Positions 29,301 to 37,740 are shown, counted from the first letter of the stretch. The stretch: DNA of 64,000 nt from Pontiella desulfatans (GCF_900890425.1 NZ_CAAHFG010000005.1:62001-126000); one strand, 5' to 3'. Notes: a model not told the origin generated them from the sequence alone. Numbers and translations: made by a program.

Positions 29301-30356
29301 ATGAGTAAAGAATTTGAAAATACATTACTGATTGGGTCTGTATTCCAGGGTATCCAAACAAGTGCCCATCAAATAAACGAGGATTTAAACTCATTGCTGA
29401 ATGAGAGGACCATTCATGGATACGATCTGGTAGTATGTGCTTTGGGCGAGAAGTTCTGTACATATTATGATCTGGAGTCATTAGCTAAAGAATACGGCGC
29501 TGATGATTATTGGGCTCATTACATTGATCATGTTGATGATCATGGAGCGGCAATTGAATATCTGAACAAAAGAGGACCTGATACCGTCGTTAAAGAACTT
29601 CTGGCCGAGAAAGAAAGCAGGGATAGTGTTGAATCGACTCTACCTGGTGATGTCGAGTATTGGGCTCTGCACGAGCTTCAACAGTTGATCGCAGAAATGT
29701 CAACTGGCATCAAACTGGTATTCTTTTTCCCCAATGCACCACTTCATAAAGCCATGTCTTGGCTGGCACTTGATGTTGCCAAAGCCGATTTTCCCACCAA
29801 TCAACGCCAAAGCATTGATCCAGACTCTGGTATGTGTCTAATGAAATATCCATGGAGCGAATGGTGCAAAGACAGCAAGCTGTCGTTCCAAATACCTGAT
29901 ATACCTATACACTCCATTCGTGATGTATTATTGACTCCAGGCGAAAAGGATGGGCGACCAGAAATTGGTAATTGGTGGGGCGCGATAGAGTCATCTCTAA
30001 ATATTGAGATCGACTTGCGGGTTGTGGCTACCTCTGTCTTAAACCACCCAAGGGTCATCCATCTTTCAACTCGCTCTGGAGGAGAATGCATACTAGCGCC
30101 TTTACCTGATCCAGATGATCTACCGCTTGTCTTAGAACATCTGCAATATGGTCGATATATGACTGGTTCATCCCAAAAGAAAGCAGAAATTAAAAAGACC
30201 CATCAAGAATGGTTTTACGAAGCTTTCGACGCGATCACAGTTGATCCGAATTATGAGGGGTGGTCAGATCGCAGGATCATCGAGGAAGTAATAATGAAGC
30301 AGAATGAAGCCAAATACGTCTATGAAACGTATAATAGGTATTTAAAGGAACGATAG
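29301..30356 (+). CDS. Hypothetical protein at the island's tRNA-proximal end
   Basis: 351 residues, monocistronic, with its own terminator downstream and A+T-rich codons unlike the left chromosome. The sequence looks soluble: ENTLLIGSVFQGIQTSAHQ at the start, YYDLESLAKEYGADDYWAHYI, GIKLVFFFPNAPLHKAMSW and a helical C-terminus. I recognise no domain. The position beside the attachment site and the isolated transcription unit are typical of cargo genes such as defence functions, but nothing in the sequence proves this. Confidence 0.7.
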   Translation: MSKEFENTLLIGSVFQGIQTSAHQINEDLNSLLNERTIHGYDLVVCALGEKFCTYYDLESLAKEYGADDYWAHYIDHVDDHGAAIEYLNKRGPDTVVKELLAEKESRDSVESTLPGDVEYWALHELQQLIAEMSTGIKLVFFFPNAPLHKAMSWLALDVAKADFPTNQRQSIDPDSGMCLMKYPWSEWCKDSKLSFQIPDIPIHSIRDVLLTPGEKDGRPEIGNWWGAIESSLNIEIDLRVVATSVLNHPRVIHLSTRSGGECILAPLPDPDDLPLVLEHLQYGRYMTGSSQKKAEIKKTHQEWFYEAFDAITVDPNYEGWSDRRIIEEVIMKQNEAKYVYETYNRYLKER

Positions 30357-30388
30357 CGTTAATTTTGTGACATACCCTGAATTATCAT

Positions 30389-30416
30389 ACCTGCCACACT
30401 GTGGCAGGTTTTTTTG
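30389..30416 (+). terminator. Rho-independent terminator
   Basis: ACCTGCCAC pairs with GTGGCAGGT across a 3-base loop and is followed by seven T. It terminates the hypothetical cargo gene. Confidence 0.9.
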
Positions 30417-30501
30417 TATCCATCGATATATAAGCTGGTTGAGCAATGTGTGGTTGATAAATTTTGTGGTATCACACGACGCCTATCATTCCTAACGCCC
30501 T

Positions 30502-30564
30502 AATCACCTCCATCGCCACCGATTCCGCATGACGCGGGTTCGGGAAAACAGATTGGAGGTGATT
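30502..30564 (+). promoter_or_regulatory. Possible Shine-Dalgarno-sequestering helix
   Basis: AATCACCTCCA (30502-30512) is an exact 11-bp complement of TGGAGGTGATT (30554-30564), the ribosome-binding site of the HTH gene at 30568. Pairing would hide the site. The upstream arm also copies the anti-Shine-Dalgarno of 16S rRNA. Confidence 0.55.
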
Positions 30565-30567
30565 TTT

Positions 30568-30768
30568 ATGAGTAAGGTTAGTGCTCCAGATCCGTGCTAC
30601 TTCAAGACGAGTGCTGCTGCCGATTATATGGGAATTTCCCGTCGGTATTTATGCGAGCTAGTCTCGCAGGGTCGTATTCGCCATTCGCGTGTTGGCCGTC
30701 GGACATTGCTATTCAGCAAAGACGACCTGGACGACTTCTTTGAAAGGCATGTCGTTGCAAGTATTTAA
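30568..30768 (+). CDS. Excisionase/MerR-like helix-turn-helix protein
   Basis: 66 residues. YFKTSAAADYMGISRRYLCEL, VSQGRIRHSRVGRR and LLFSKDDLDDFFERH match the winged helix-turn-helix 'excisionase family' fold (HTH_17). Such proteins direct recombination or regulate plasmid and phage genes. ATG 30568 has a strong GGAGGTGA that is complementary to an upstream segment. The in-frame ATG at 30529 lies before that site and is not supported. Confidence 0.88.
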   Translation: MSKVSAPDPCYFKTSAAADYMGISRRYLCELVSQGRIRHSRVGRRTLLFSKDDLDDFFERHVVASI

Positions 30769-30826
30769 CAATCATATGTGTAAAATTTCAAACCCGTAAG
30801 GGAAAAATAATATAATAAGGAAGATA

Positions 30827-31543
30827 ATGAAAAAAATTGTAAATAAAGTGCTGGATCAGGAATCCGCAATAGAATTCACCGCCAAATTAGCAGCTCCATT
30901 TTGGGCCTCCCATCAAGGGTACCTATTATGGGTTCAAAAGCTGTTCTGGTCAACCCTTGCCGACGGCATGAACATTGTTCAGATGAGCCAGGGTAATCTC
31001 CAGGAGGTCATTGAGCTCGCAACCGTTTTTTTTGAAAAGGAGAGCGGAGATGATTACATTGATGTCATTAGGGAGCTAAGAACAGTTTCGGATAAGAGGA
31101 CTATTTGTTCCATTCTGAAGGAGCGGGATGAGAAGCTAAGGTTGGCTATAACGTATTTCGCACTGCTGTACTGCGACAAAGAAAAGCTGCCAAAGGAGCC
31201 GGAGGAAGATGCGGCTAATTACCACGGGGTTTTTGACCAAATCATCAAGATCTCTGAAAGCTTGTACCGTGATGCCATAAGAACTCCTCTCCTAGGGGGG
31301 AAGCACAAGCCCAAAGAGCTGTTTACTTTGAGTGCTTCCACATTTCGTTCTGGTTTGGTTCAGCTTGATGCCAAGGTCAAAAACTATCGAGGAACTGAAA
31401 AATCGCTATATCTGCCTATGGTCGGGGATCGTGATTCTATATTGACCCGGTTTGATGAAGCCGTGTCAGAGTTTCGATTCCAGCTGGCGAATTCTATCGG
31501 TGCTCCTGAAGAGTTCAAAGCACTAGAGCTACAGGAGGGCTGA
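30827..31543 (+). CDS. Hypothetical protein upstream of the primase gene
   Basis: 238 residues, probably helical and soluble: QGYLLWVQKLFWSTLADGMNI, LQEVIELATVFFEKES, RLAITYFALLYCDKEKLP and a C-terminal ESLYRDAIRTPLLGGKH region. No known domain was recognised. It follows an A+T-rich leader with AAGGAAG before the ATG and ends 2 bases before the primase gene, so it is probably co-transcribed with the replication genes. Confidence 0.72.
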   Translation: MKKIVNKVLDQESAIEFTAKLAAPFWASHQGYLLWVQKLFWSTLADGMNIVQMSQGNLQEVIELATVFFEKESGDDYIDVIRELRTVSDKRTICSILKERDEKLRLAITYFALLYCDKEKLPKEPEEDAANYHGVFDQIIKISESLYRDAIRTPLLGGKHKPKELFTLSASTFRSGLVQLDAKVKNYRGTEKSLYLPMVGDRDSILTRFDEAVSEFRFQLANSIGAPEEFKALELQEG

Positions 31544-31545
31544 TC

Positions 31546-32241
31546 GTGATGGATAATACGAATGGTACCGATGCCGGAAAGACCACATTGCACGGGGGCG
31601 TAGCCCCCAATGCTTATGATGGCATTACAGATCCTGTTTATGGCAGCGCTTCACGCCAGTTAAAAGGTATGGCACTCCGGTGGAGTCAGTCACTTATCCC
31701 GCAGGTTCTTCGCGATAAACCGAACTGGACGGTGTTTGAGCTGACGTGGAATGCGCAGAAGGGCAAGTACGATAAAGTGCCTGCCAAATGGAAAGGGCGT
31801 GCTAAATGCGGTGATCCTTCAACCTGGAGGACTTGGGATGACATTTTGTACATGTGCAGTGTGAAGACCGAGAAGTGGAATCCCGAATATGATGAGCAGA
31901 TGGTGGATGGCGTAAAGAAATCTTTTGCTCCTGCTTACGCTCTGTCTGAAGACGACGGGATCTTCTGCATCGACCTCGATCACATTTATGATGCCTACGG
32001 GCAGTGTGATCCAATCGCTGCGGTGCTTCTTGATAAATTCAAGGGTACGTACTGCGAACAGTCCAAATCGGGGGACGGAGCCCATATCTTCGGGTATGGA
32101 AAGCCCGAGCTCAACGGCAACGTCACTGTGGAGATCGAAGGTGAACGGCTGGACATCGAGGTCTATTCAAAAGACCGCTTCATCTGCATGACAGGTATTG
32201 GCATTGACTCCTCTAAAGTAAAGGAGGCCTCAAATGACTAA
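31546..32241 (+). CDS. PrimPol-like (archaeo-eukaryotic primase superfamily) protein
   Basis: 231 residues with the features of phage/plasmid primase-polymerases. WTVFELTWNAQKGKYDKVPAKW and DPSTWRTWDDI lead to the metal motif GIFCIDLDHIYDA (DxD, about residues 143-145). CEQSKSGDGAHIFGYG carries the SxH-type motif and LDIEVYSKDRFICMTG the third acidic motif. It would prime island DNA synthesis. Its GTG start has AGGAGG upstream, and its end overlaps the next gene by 8 bases, which encodes the PriCT and helicase parts, so the two probably work as one primase-helicase. Confidence 0.85.
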   Translation: MMDNTNGTDAGKTTLHGGVAPNAYDGITDPVYGSASRQLKGMALRWSQSLIPQVLRDKPNWTVFELTWNAQKGKYDKVPAKWKGRAKCGDPSTWRTWDDILYMCSVKTEKWNPEYDEQMVDGVKKSFAPAYALSEDDGIFCIDLDHIYDAYGQCDPIAAVLLDKFKGTYCEQSKSGDGAHIFGYGKPELNGNVTVEIEGERLDIEVYSKDRFICMTGIGIDSSKVKEASND

Positions 32242-34237
32242 TACACTTATTGGGTGTGATGCACCTCTCATGTGGCTTGAATCTTCAGAGGTTAAACCAT
32301 CTCGCCAAAAGGCACCTTCTGTTGAGCTGCCGGATCCTGTACTGCCCCCTGCGGCGAACCAGAGTCTGACTGTTCCCGCTCTCGATCATGAAGACGTCCC
32401 GGTGATTGTGGATATGCTTCAGGCTATCCCCGCCACAGACGAAGATCCCTGGTGGAGGGTAACCAAGTATCTGGTTTATCTGGGTATTAAGCTGTTCGAT
32501 GACCCCTACGCCTTCTCTGAACTGTGGGATGAATGGTCGAAGTCAGACATGAGCAACTACGATGTCGACAAGAACCTTGAGAAATGGGGCCGTTTTGAGG
32601 AAGAGGCTCTGGCTGAAGGCGAGTTCGAATTCGATCCGCTGGAAGGACTGATGGGTATTGCCCGGGATCATGGCTGGGTAGCGCAACTGGTCGATGACCG
32701 TCCTATGCTCATTGTCAGTTCCCAAGTCTCTTCCCGGCAGGTTCAGGATGCTGCTGAGATTGTCGGTGCGCAGTGTGCCGCATCCGGAAAAATCTACCGC
32801 CGAGGCCGTGTTGTGGATGAAGTGTGCTTCACCGGCAGTCGGTATGAGCTGTATCCGGTCACGCAGACACGTTCGGTGTCCCTGTTTGAAGAGCTCTGTG
32901 CTCCTCATACCGAGAAAGCCGGAAAGGATGGTGAAGCCGTATTGGTTCCATGCAAGGTCTCTACGTCACTGGCATCCAGTCTCCTGTCGTGTCCGGCCAT
33001 GTTCAATCAGCTGGAAGAGCTGAAGGTTGTGCTCAACTGTTCGGTGCTTGCAACTGATGTAAACGGTAAACTCATCGAAGTTCATAGCGGGCAGTATACA
33101 GGAGGCATCCTGGCAGGCGGCCTGCCCGTTGACATGCCGTCGTCATTGACGGAGGCGCGGGAGCGGATCGATTTTCTGCTGGCGGATTACAAATTCGAGA
33201 CCAAGGGCGACAAAGCACGCGCAGTTGCCTCGATCCTGGAAGGTGGGTTTGTGTTCGGTGGACTGCTTGGTGGCCGGACTGTCATGGCAATTACAGAGGC
33301 AGATCTTCCTGGTGCCGGAAAATCTTACCGCAACGATATCACTGCGGCCGTCTACAATGAGGACCTCGCTGTTATCGCTCAGAAGGGATCGGGTATTGGT
33401 GGTGCTGAAGAGGCGCTGGACACGGCGCTTGTTGACGGCTCGCGGATGATAAGCTTGGATAATACCCGCGGTAAAATCGATAGCCAGCGCCTGGAGTCGC
33501 TGTTGACAAGTGACCGGTATGCCGCGCGGCCAGCGTACAGCAGGACTACACAGGTAGATCCGAGTAGAGCCCTCATAATGATGACGTCCAACCGAGCGGA
33601 GCTCACACCCGACCTCCTGCGTCGTTCGTCCATCGTGAAGATCCTGAAGCGTGATGACTATGTCTTCCGGGAATTCCCTGAAGGCGACCTGGTTCAGCAT
33701 GTGCGGGCCAACTACCAATACTACCTTGGTGCGGTGTACTACGTCATTAAGGAGTGGGATCGTCGGGGGCGTCCCTGTCCCAAGGACACCCGGCATTCAT
33801 TTAGGCGTTGGGCCGGTGTTCTAGGCTACTGTGTAAAGGACATCCTCGGTTATGCCGACATGCTGGCCGACTACGATAAGGTAGAGCGCCGCATGGACTC
33901 CAAGGAGTTGACTTGGCTGCGCAATGTGCTGGGGAAGCTCGTTCCTGTTCTGGATCCACAGACAAAGTATACGACCAGTCAGCTGATCGATGAACTGCTG
34001 GAGGTCGAGCCGGAGCTGATCCCGGGGTACAGCGGCGACTGTGATCCTGAGGTGTGCCGGGATACCCGGGAAAAGCTCAATCGAGCCATGGGACGCAGAC
34101 TGAAGAAGGCCATGGACAAAGAGCTTGAGGTTCGCGTAGACGGCCTGAGATTCGTTCAGAGCGAGGTTTTGGTGCCAAGGCGAGACGGAAAGGGTAACCG
34201 CGCGCAAAAGGCGTTCCAGCTAACCAAGCTGAGCTAA
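32234..34237 (+). CDS. PriCT-2/AAA+ replicative helicase-like protein
   Basis: 667 residues. At about 50-110 is a primase C-terminal (PriCT-2-like) region, VPVIVDMLQAIPATDEDPWWRV through ELWDEWSK. The AAA+ ATPase at about 350-480 has EADLPGAGKSYRND (P-loop lacking the first consensus glycine), SRMISLDNTRG (Walker B), ALIMMTSNRAELTPDLLRRS (sensor 1 and arginine finger). The C-terminal region is winged-helix-like. It is probably the replicative helicase of the island, coupled to the PrimPol gene by overlap. Confidence 0.82.
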   Translation: MTNTLIGCDAPLMWLESSEVKPSRQKAPSVELPDPVLPPAANQSLTVPALDHEDVPVIVDMLQAIPATDEDPWWRVTKYLVYLGIKLFDDPYAFSELWDEWSKSDMSNYDVDKNLEKWGRFEEEALAEGEFEFDPLEGLMGIARDHGWVAQLVDDRPMLIVSSQVSSRQVQDAAEIVGAQCAASGKIYRRGRVVDEVCFTGSRYELYPVTQTRSVSLFEELCAPHTEKAGKDGEAVLVPCKVSTSLASSLLSCPAMFNQLEELKVVLNCSVLATDVNGKLIEVHSGQYTGGILAGGLPVDMPSSLTEARERIDFLLADYKFETKGDKARAVASILEGGFVFGGLLGGRTVMAITEADLPGAGKSYRNDITAAVYNEDLAVIAQKGSGIGGAEEALDTALVDGSRMISLDNTRGKIDSQRLESLLTSDRYAARPAYSRTTQVDPSRALIMMTSNRAELTPDLLRRSSIVKILKRDDYVFREFPEGDLVQHVRANYQYYLGAVYYVIKEWDRRGRPCPKDTRHSFRRWAGVLGYCVKDILGYADMLADYDKVERRMDSKELTWLRNVLGKLVPVLDPQTKYTTSQLIDELLEVEPELIPGYSGDCDPEVCRDTREKLNRAMGRRLKKAMDKELEVRVDGLRFVQSEVLVPRRDGKGNRAQKAFQLTKLS

Positions 34238-34244
34238 ATCAACC

Positions 34245-34277
34245 GGCGGGTGCACACCGCGGTGGTGTGCACCCGCC
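34245..34277 (+). other. Perfect 14-bp hairpin without T-tract
   Basis: GGCGGGTGCACACC pairs exactly with GGTGTGCACCCGCC across GCGGT. It lies 8 bases after the helicase stop. No T-run follows, so it may stabilise mRNA ends or bind a protein. Confidence 0.7.
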
Positions 34278-34308
34278 ATCCACTTATTAATATTGAAGGA
34301 GATTTAAC

Positions 34309-34869
34309 ATGTATGAACACAAGCAAGTTGTAATTGAACACGGAGAATGGAGTGCAAATATCGATGAACATATTGCCGAACTCATCCTCGAAATGTGGAA
34401 GGCCGACATCTACACCCTGTTGTCGTGTGAGAACAACAATAACGGTAAGGACAACGGCGATGTCGTGTGGATTATGATGCCGCAGTATGAGGTGTCTGAT
34501 TTTCTGAATTGTCTGTTGGCAGGTCGGGAAAGGGACGAGTTCTATTTTCGTGTAATGGGCTATCCGGAATTCGGTGATCAATGGAGGTTCAGTGTGCTGG
34601 CCGATGACCTAAGTGAGTTCTACGACGAGAAGGAGGATGTCGTCGATTTCAATGGACCGCCGGACATTCACCTGTCAATGAGCGTTCGCTTCCCCATCTG
34701 GGACTATGCCGAGGTTCTATCGCGTATGAAGGCATATAATGCGAATGCCGGTAGGCTCGCTCCGCTGCTGCCGATGCCTGAACCACAAAGGCTTCAGGGT
34801 GCCACTGACGCAGAGGTAGCCCCTGTGTCCGCGATGTTGGATGTGCAGGAGGTATGTCATGTCGGATAA
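34309..34869 (+). CDS. Hypothetical protein
   Basis: 186 residues, acidic: VIEHGEWSANIDEHIAELILEMW, IYTLLSCENNNNGKDNGDVVWI, FRVMGYPEFGDQWRF and a low-complexity end (LLPMPEPQRLQGATDAEVAPV). ATG 34309 follows GAAGGAGA. No domain was recognised. It overlaps the next small gene by 11 bases. Part of the island replication operon, presumably accessory. Confidence 0.7.
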   Translation: MYEHKQVVIEHGEWSANIDEHIAELILEMWKADIYTLLSCENNNNGKDNGDVVWIMMPQYEVSDFLNCLLAGRERDEFYFRVMGYPEFGDQWRFSVLADDLSEFYDEKEDVVDFNGPPDIHLSMSVRFPIWDYAEVLSRMKAYNANAGRLAPLLPMPEPQRLQGATDAEVAPVSAMLDVQEVCHVG

Positions 34870-35191
34870 CAACACGATGATTACAGAGGTGTTTGAAGAG
34901 CTTACGGCCGAGAAAGAAATTTATCAGGCCATTTTGGATAAATGGAAGAGCATGATGCGTGATCTCATCTGTCTTTCCAAATCTTCCAAGAGTAAGGAGG
35001 AGCGTGACTTTTACCACCAGTCGGTTATCGAATCCTTGCAGTGCCTCTTAGATCCCGGTGAAGGGGATGACTTGTACGACCTCGTAGTCGGAGATTACTT
35101 CGGACAAGGCTTCAGGCAGCGCCCGTACCCCGTCACGGTATTTGAGTTGCTAAATAAGATGATTCAGGAGCTGGATATAATGCAGCTGTAA
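34859..35191 (+). CDS. Hypothetical protein
   Basis: About 110 residues from ATG 34859, which has a strong CAGGAGGT 5-8 bases upstream. Helical and charged (ITEVFEELTAEKEIYQAILDKW; SKSSKSKEERDFYHQSVIES). It is translationally coupled to the preceding gene. The function is unknown. Confidence 0.7.
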   Translation: MSDNNTMITEVFEELTAEKEIYQAILDKWKSMMRDLICLSKSSKSKEERDFYHQSVIESLQCLLDPGEGDDLYDLVVGDYFGQGFRQRPYPVTVFELLNKMIQELDIMQL

Positions 35192-35275
35192 ATGCCCATC
35201 GCTGGAAGCTAAACAGAGGGGTGATGGTGTTGGCACCGCCATCATCCCCCTCGTGCCCCCCGGAATCTGGAGCCT

Positions 35276-35646
35276 TATCCCCGCCATCTCCCTCCATGCC
35301 CTCCATGACTTAACCTCATAAATATTGTTTTGGTTAACCCCCACAACCCCGTCGTGTATAGCATCTCAGTCTCTTGGGTAAGTGGATTCTAACCAAACTT
35401 TTGATGGAGGGATTGGAGGGAGATGGGGGGAACCTTCTATTTTTTGGAGGGATAATGGCGGGGGTATAGCGGGAGATAATAAAGGTTTAAAAGTTATAGC
35501 AATACTCACGTACAAGAGGCTGATTACTCGTTTTGGGGCCGCCACTCAGACCTCACGAGTCAGGTGCCCATGCTCCCCCTCCGTAATTCCCCTCTGTTAC
35601 TGGCGTTTCCCCTCACAATCCCGCCGTTTCCCTCCATCCCCGCCAT
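35276..35646. repeat. Cluster of direct and inverted repeats, candidate origin or regulatory zone
   Basis: CCCTCCAT occurs at 35290, 35299 and 35630 and inverted at 35404; near-copies TTGGAGGG lie at 35413 and 35444. CCCCGCCAT occurs at 35279 and 35638 and inverted at 35455. An A+T-rich stretch with TTAACC and GGTTAACC lies between them at 35308-35340. The cluster falls in the gene-free segment 35192-35809 just after the replication genes. An iteron-type origin is inferred. Confidence 0.5.
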
Positions 35647-35764
35647 ATCCATTGCCACATAAGCCTAAAAGGGTATGAGTTGGCCATGCCAAAGGTTAAA
35701 ACAGCTCGAAAAGTGGGAATAAATAATAGATGGGAGGCGGTTGGTTATACAACTGCCCCGACAG

Positions 35765-35793
35765 GCCCTCTGGTTGATGCCAGGGGGCTTTTT
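35765..35793 (+). terminator. Terminator or leader attenuator
   Basis: GCCCTCTGG pairs with CCAGGGGGC (one G-U) over a 6-base loop, followed by TTTTT. It lies 29 bases before the next gene, so it could attenuate it. Confidence 0.7.
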
Positions 35794-35821
35794 AATGTGA
35801 AATTAACCTATGGAGGTAAGT

Positions 35822-36268
35822 GTGATTAAGTTGAATGCTAGCTACTCAAAGAAGGTGCCTGCCGAGCAGGAGTACAGTTCGAAATCGTTCATGGCCTGTG
35901 TGGAAGTAGAGCTGCCAACCGGAGCTTCGGCCCGTGAACTGCAGGATAAAATTCATGACACGTTTGAATTGGTGAAGCAGTCCGTTGAGTCTGAAATCAG
36001 TGGGCAGACGGGCCAGCGGTCATCTGGGCGTGAAGAGCGGCCTCAGGGCCGCCAGCAGCGTCCACGTCAACATCAGCCGGACGGAAAGGCTTCTAACAAA
36101 CAGATTTCCTATCTGTTGGACCTCGCCAAGTCCAGGGGCGTCATGCCCCGGGATCTCGACGCTGATATCCGTCAACGCTATGCGTATGCCGAGACGGTGT
36201 ACGATCTTAGCCGGGCTGATTGCAGCTTCATGATCGACCATGTGCAACGTCAGAAGGCCGCGGCGTAG
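35822..36268 (+). CDS. Hypothetical island protein with Arg/Gln-rich linker
   Basis: About 148 residues. A beta-rich N-terminal domain (IKLNASYSKKVPAEQEYSSKS; FMACVEVELPTGASARELQDK) is joined by an Arg/Gln-rich linker (SSGREERPQGRQQRPRQ) to a C-terminal KASNKQISYLLDLAKSRGVMP segment seen in plasmid and phage proteins. GGAGGT overlaps the upstream ATG at 35810, so the GTG at 35822 is a better start, but both are possible. A nucleic-acid-binding accessory role is inferred from the basic linker and the following nuclease gene. Confidence 0.7.
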   Translation: MIKLNASYSKKVPAEQEYSSKSFMACVEVELPTGASARELQDKIHDTFELVKQSVESEISGQTGQRSSGREERPQGRQQRPRQHQPDGKASNKQISYLLDLAKSRGVMPRDLDADIRQRYAYAETVYDLSRADCSFMIDHVQRQKAAA

Positions 36269-36291
36269 TTGTCCACCCCAAAACCTAAACC

Positions 36292-36326
36292 AACCCCGTC
36301 GTATCACTGTGATGCGGCGGGGTTTC
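36292..36326 (+). terminator. Hairpin between two island genes
   Basis: AACCCCG/CGGGGTT with further imperfect pairing inside is followed by TCTTTA. A partial terminator is likely. Confidence 0.55.
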
Positions 36327-36346
36327 TTTATGAAAGGAATAATGCA

Positions 36347-37171
36347 ATGAAATTATCGGAATTACGTAAGCGGCCGCACTGGAGCTACAGCTCGCTGAAC
36401 CAGTTGATCAACATCTGTTCACTGGCCTGGAAGTTCCAGAAGGTCGATAAACTGAAACCATCACATACATCAGTGAACCTGGTGGCCGGCAGTGTTTATC
36501 ACCGCACCCTTGAGCAGGTTTATCTCGCACGTAAGAACGGACTGCCCCTCACGATAGATGAGGTGCTGGAGTTGTATACGGAGGACTGGCGTCGATCATC
36601 GAAGGAAGAACTCATTAAATATAAGAAGCTGGATGCCGCAGGCGTCGAAGAACAGGGCCGTGGTCTGGTTAAAGTCGCCTGGGATAATATCGACAATTCA
36701 GAGCGTATTGTAGCCGTTGAGTCGCCGTTCATCGTGCCCATTGAGCATGAGGGAAAGTTCATGTCCAAGCCGTTCATTGGGGCGTGGGACCTGGTCGTTG
36801 AAAAGGACGGGGACATAACCGTGGTGGACCAGAAAACATCGGCCACCCGTTGGAATCCAGCGAAGGCCCATGCATCGATGCAGGGCATAGCGTATTCAAT
36901 GTCGTACAACTTGACTCACGGCATAAACCCTGGTCTGAGGTTCGATATCGCGGTTAAGAACAAAACCCCGGTATTCGAGTCCCATGAAACGGCTCGCACT
37001 CCGGATGACTGGCGGCGGCTGTGCAAGTTGGTGGCTGTGGCGGAAGACATCGTGAAAAATGAAATCTTCTACCCGAATCATGATTCCTTCGCATGCGCTG
37101 ACTGTGGATTCAAAACGGCTTGCAGAGAGTGGAGCTGTGAGAGGCCACTTTCGGACGATCTAGCTGCTTAA
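36347..37171 (+). CDS. RecB/Cas4-like PD-(D/E)XK nuclease
   Basis: About 274 residues. YSSLNQLINICSLAWKFQK is the RecB/Cas4-type opening. The catalytic core is FIGAWDLVVEKDGDITVVDQKTS, with the metal-binding Asp in GAWD and DxK in VDQKT, and the QxxxY-like helix is AHASMQGIAYSMSYN. The C-terminal cysteines CADCGFKTAC and EWSC, with an upstream cysteine, suggest an Fe-S cluster as in Cas4/AddB. Start at ATG 36347 after AAAGGAA. Plasmids and phages use such nucleases for recombination. A decayed copy of its 3' end follows at 37487. Confidence 0.88.
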   Translation: MKLSELRKRPHWSYSSLNQLINICSLAWKFQKVDKLKPSHTSVNLVAGSVYHRTLEQVYLARKNGLPLTIDEVLELYTEDWRRSSKEELIKYKKLDAAGVEEQGRGLVKVAWDNIDNSERIVAVESPFIVPIEHEGKFMSKPFIGAWDLVVEKDGDITVVDQKTSATRWNPAKAHASMQGIAYSMSYNLTHGINPGLRFDIAVKNKTPVFESHETARTPDDWRRLCKLVAVAEDIVKNEIFYPNHDSFACADCGFKTACREWSCERPLSDDLAA

Positions 37172-37225
37172 TAACTTATGCATTCGCAATAAGTTTTTAG
37201 TGGCTTCTTTCGCTGAAGTCGGTGT

Positions 37226-37306
37226 GTAGGTACCGGTATATGGGGGAGATTTCGTGTTCAGAAATACCGCGAACCGGGGTGTAGGCGGCGGCTACACCCC
37301 GGTTAA
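37226..37306 (+). ncRNA. Candidate structured RNA, copy 1
   Basis: Two consecutive hairpins: CGGTAT/ATACCG, then AACCGGGGTGTAG/CTACACCCCGGTT (13 bp perfect, 7-base loop). The strand is inferred from the neighbours. See the diverged copy at 37661, in which the second stem has a different sequence but still pairs. Confidence 0.55.
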
Positions 37307-37486
37307 ATTTGCAAAAACCCCTGTAAAAGCGCGAAAACTACGTTTTTGACGTCCCTTTTCAGTGTCCTTTAACCGCAATTTCCGAATTTGCCGTTAGCCG
37401 CCGACTTCTGCCCGCAAGTCGATCTGCAAGTGCTCAGCAGCCCTTTTCATTCCTCTCTACTGCTTTCAATAAATACAGAGAAAGGA

Positions 37487-37597
37487 ATGAAATGTTTACC
37501 CCAATCATCAGTCCTTCGCCTGCGCCGATTTCGGGGTAAAGCGGCCTGTAGAGAGTGGAGCTGTGAGAGGCCACTTTCGAATGGTCTAACTGCTTAA
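37487..37597 (+). pseudogene. Decayed copy of the nuclease 3' end
   Basis: CAGAGAAAGGAATGAA is followed directly by a sequence matching the last ~100 bases of the nuclease gene (e.g. GAGAGTGGAGCTGTGAGAGG identical). Stop codons interrupt the frame (TAA after 15 codons, TAG later). It is part of the tandem duplication and not a functional gene. Confidence 0.75.
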
Positions 37598-37660
37598 AAA
37601 CTTATTTTTTAAAAATAAGATTATAAGCAGTTACCGTTCAAGTGGTGCTGAACTATGGTC

Positions 37661-37740
37661 GTAGGTACCGGTATATGGGGGAGATTTCATGTTCAGAAAT
37701 ACCGTGAACCGGGTTGCAGATTGCATTTGCAACCCGGTTC
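37661..37740 (+). ncRNA. Candidate structured RNA, copy 2
   Basis: The same leader GTAGGTACCGGTATATGGGG and CGGTAT/ATACCG stem as copy 1, then GAACCGGGTTGCA/TGCAACCCGGTTC (13 bp perfect, 9-base loop). The stem bases changed on both sides together relative to copy 1. Confidence 0.55.

Noticed and set aside
35382-35678. 98-residue frame in the repeat region
   Set aside because: It is composed of the purine/pyrimidine repeats, has no ribosome-binding site and gives a low-complexity product.
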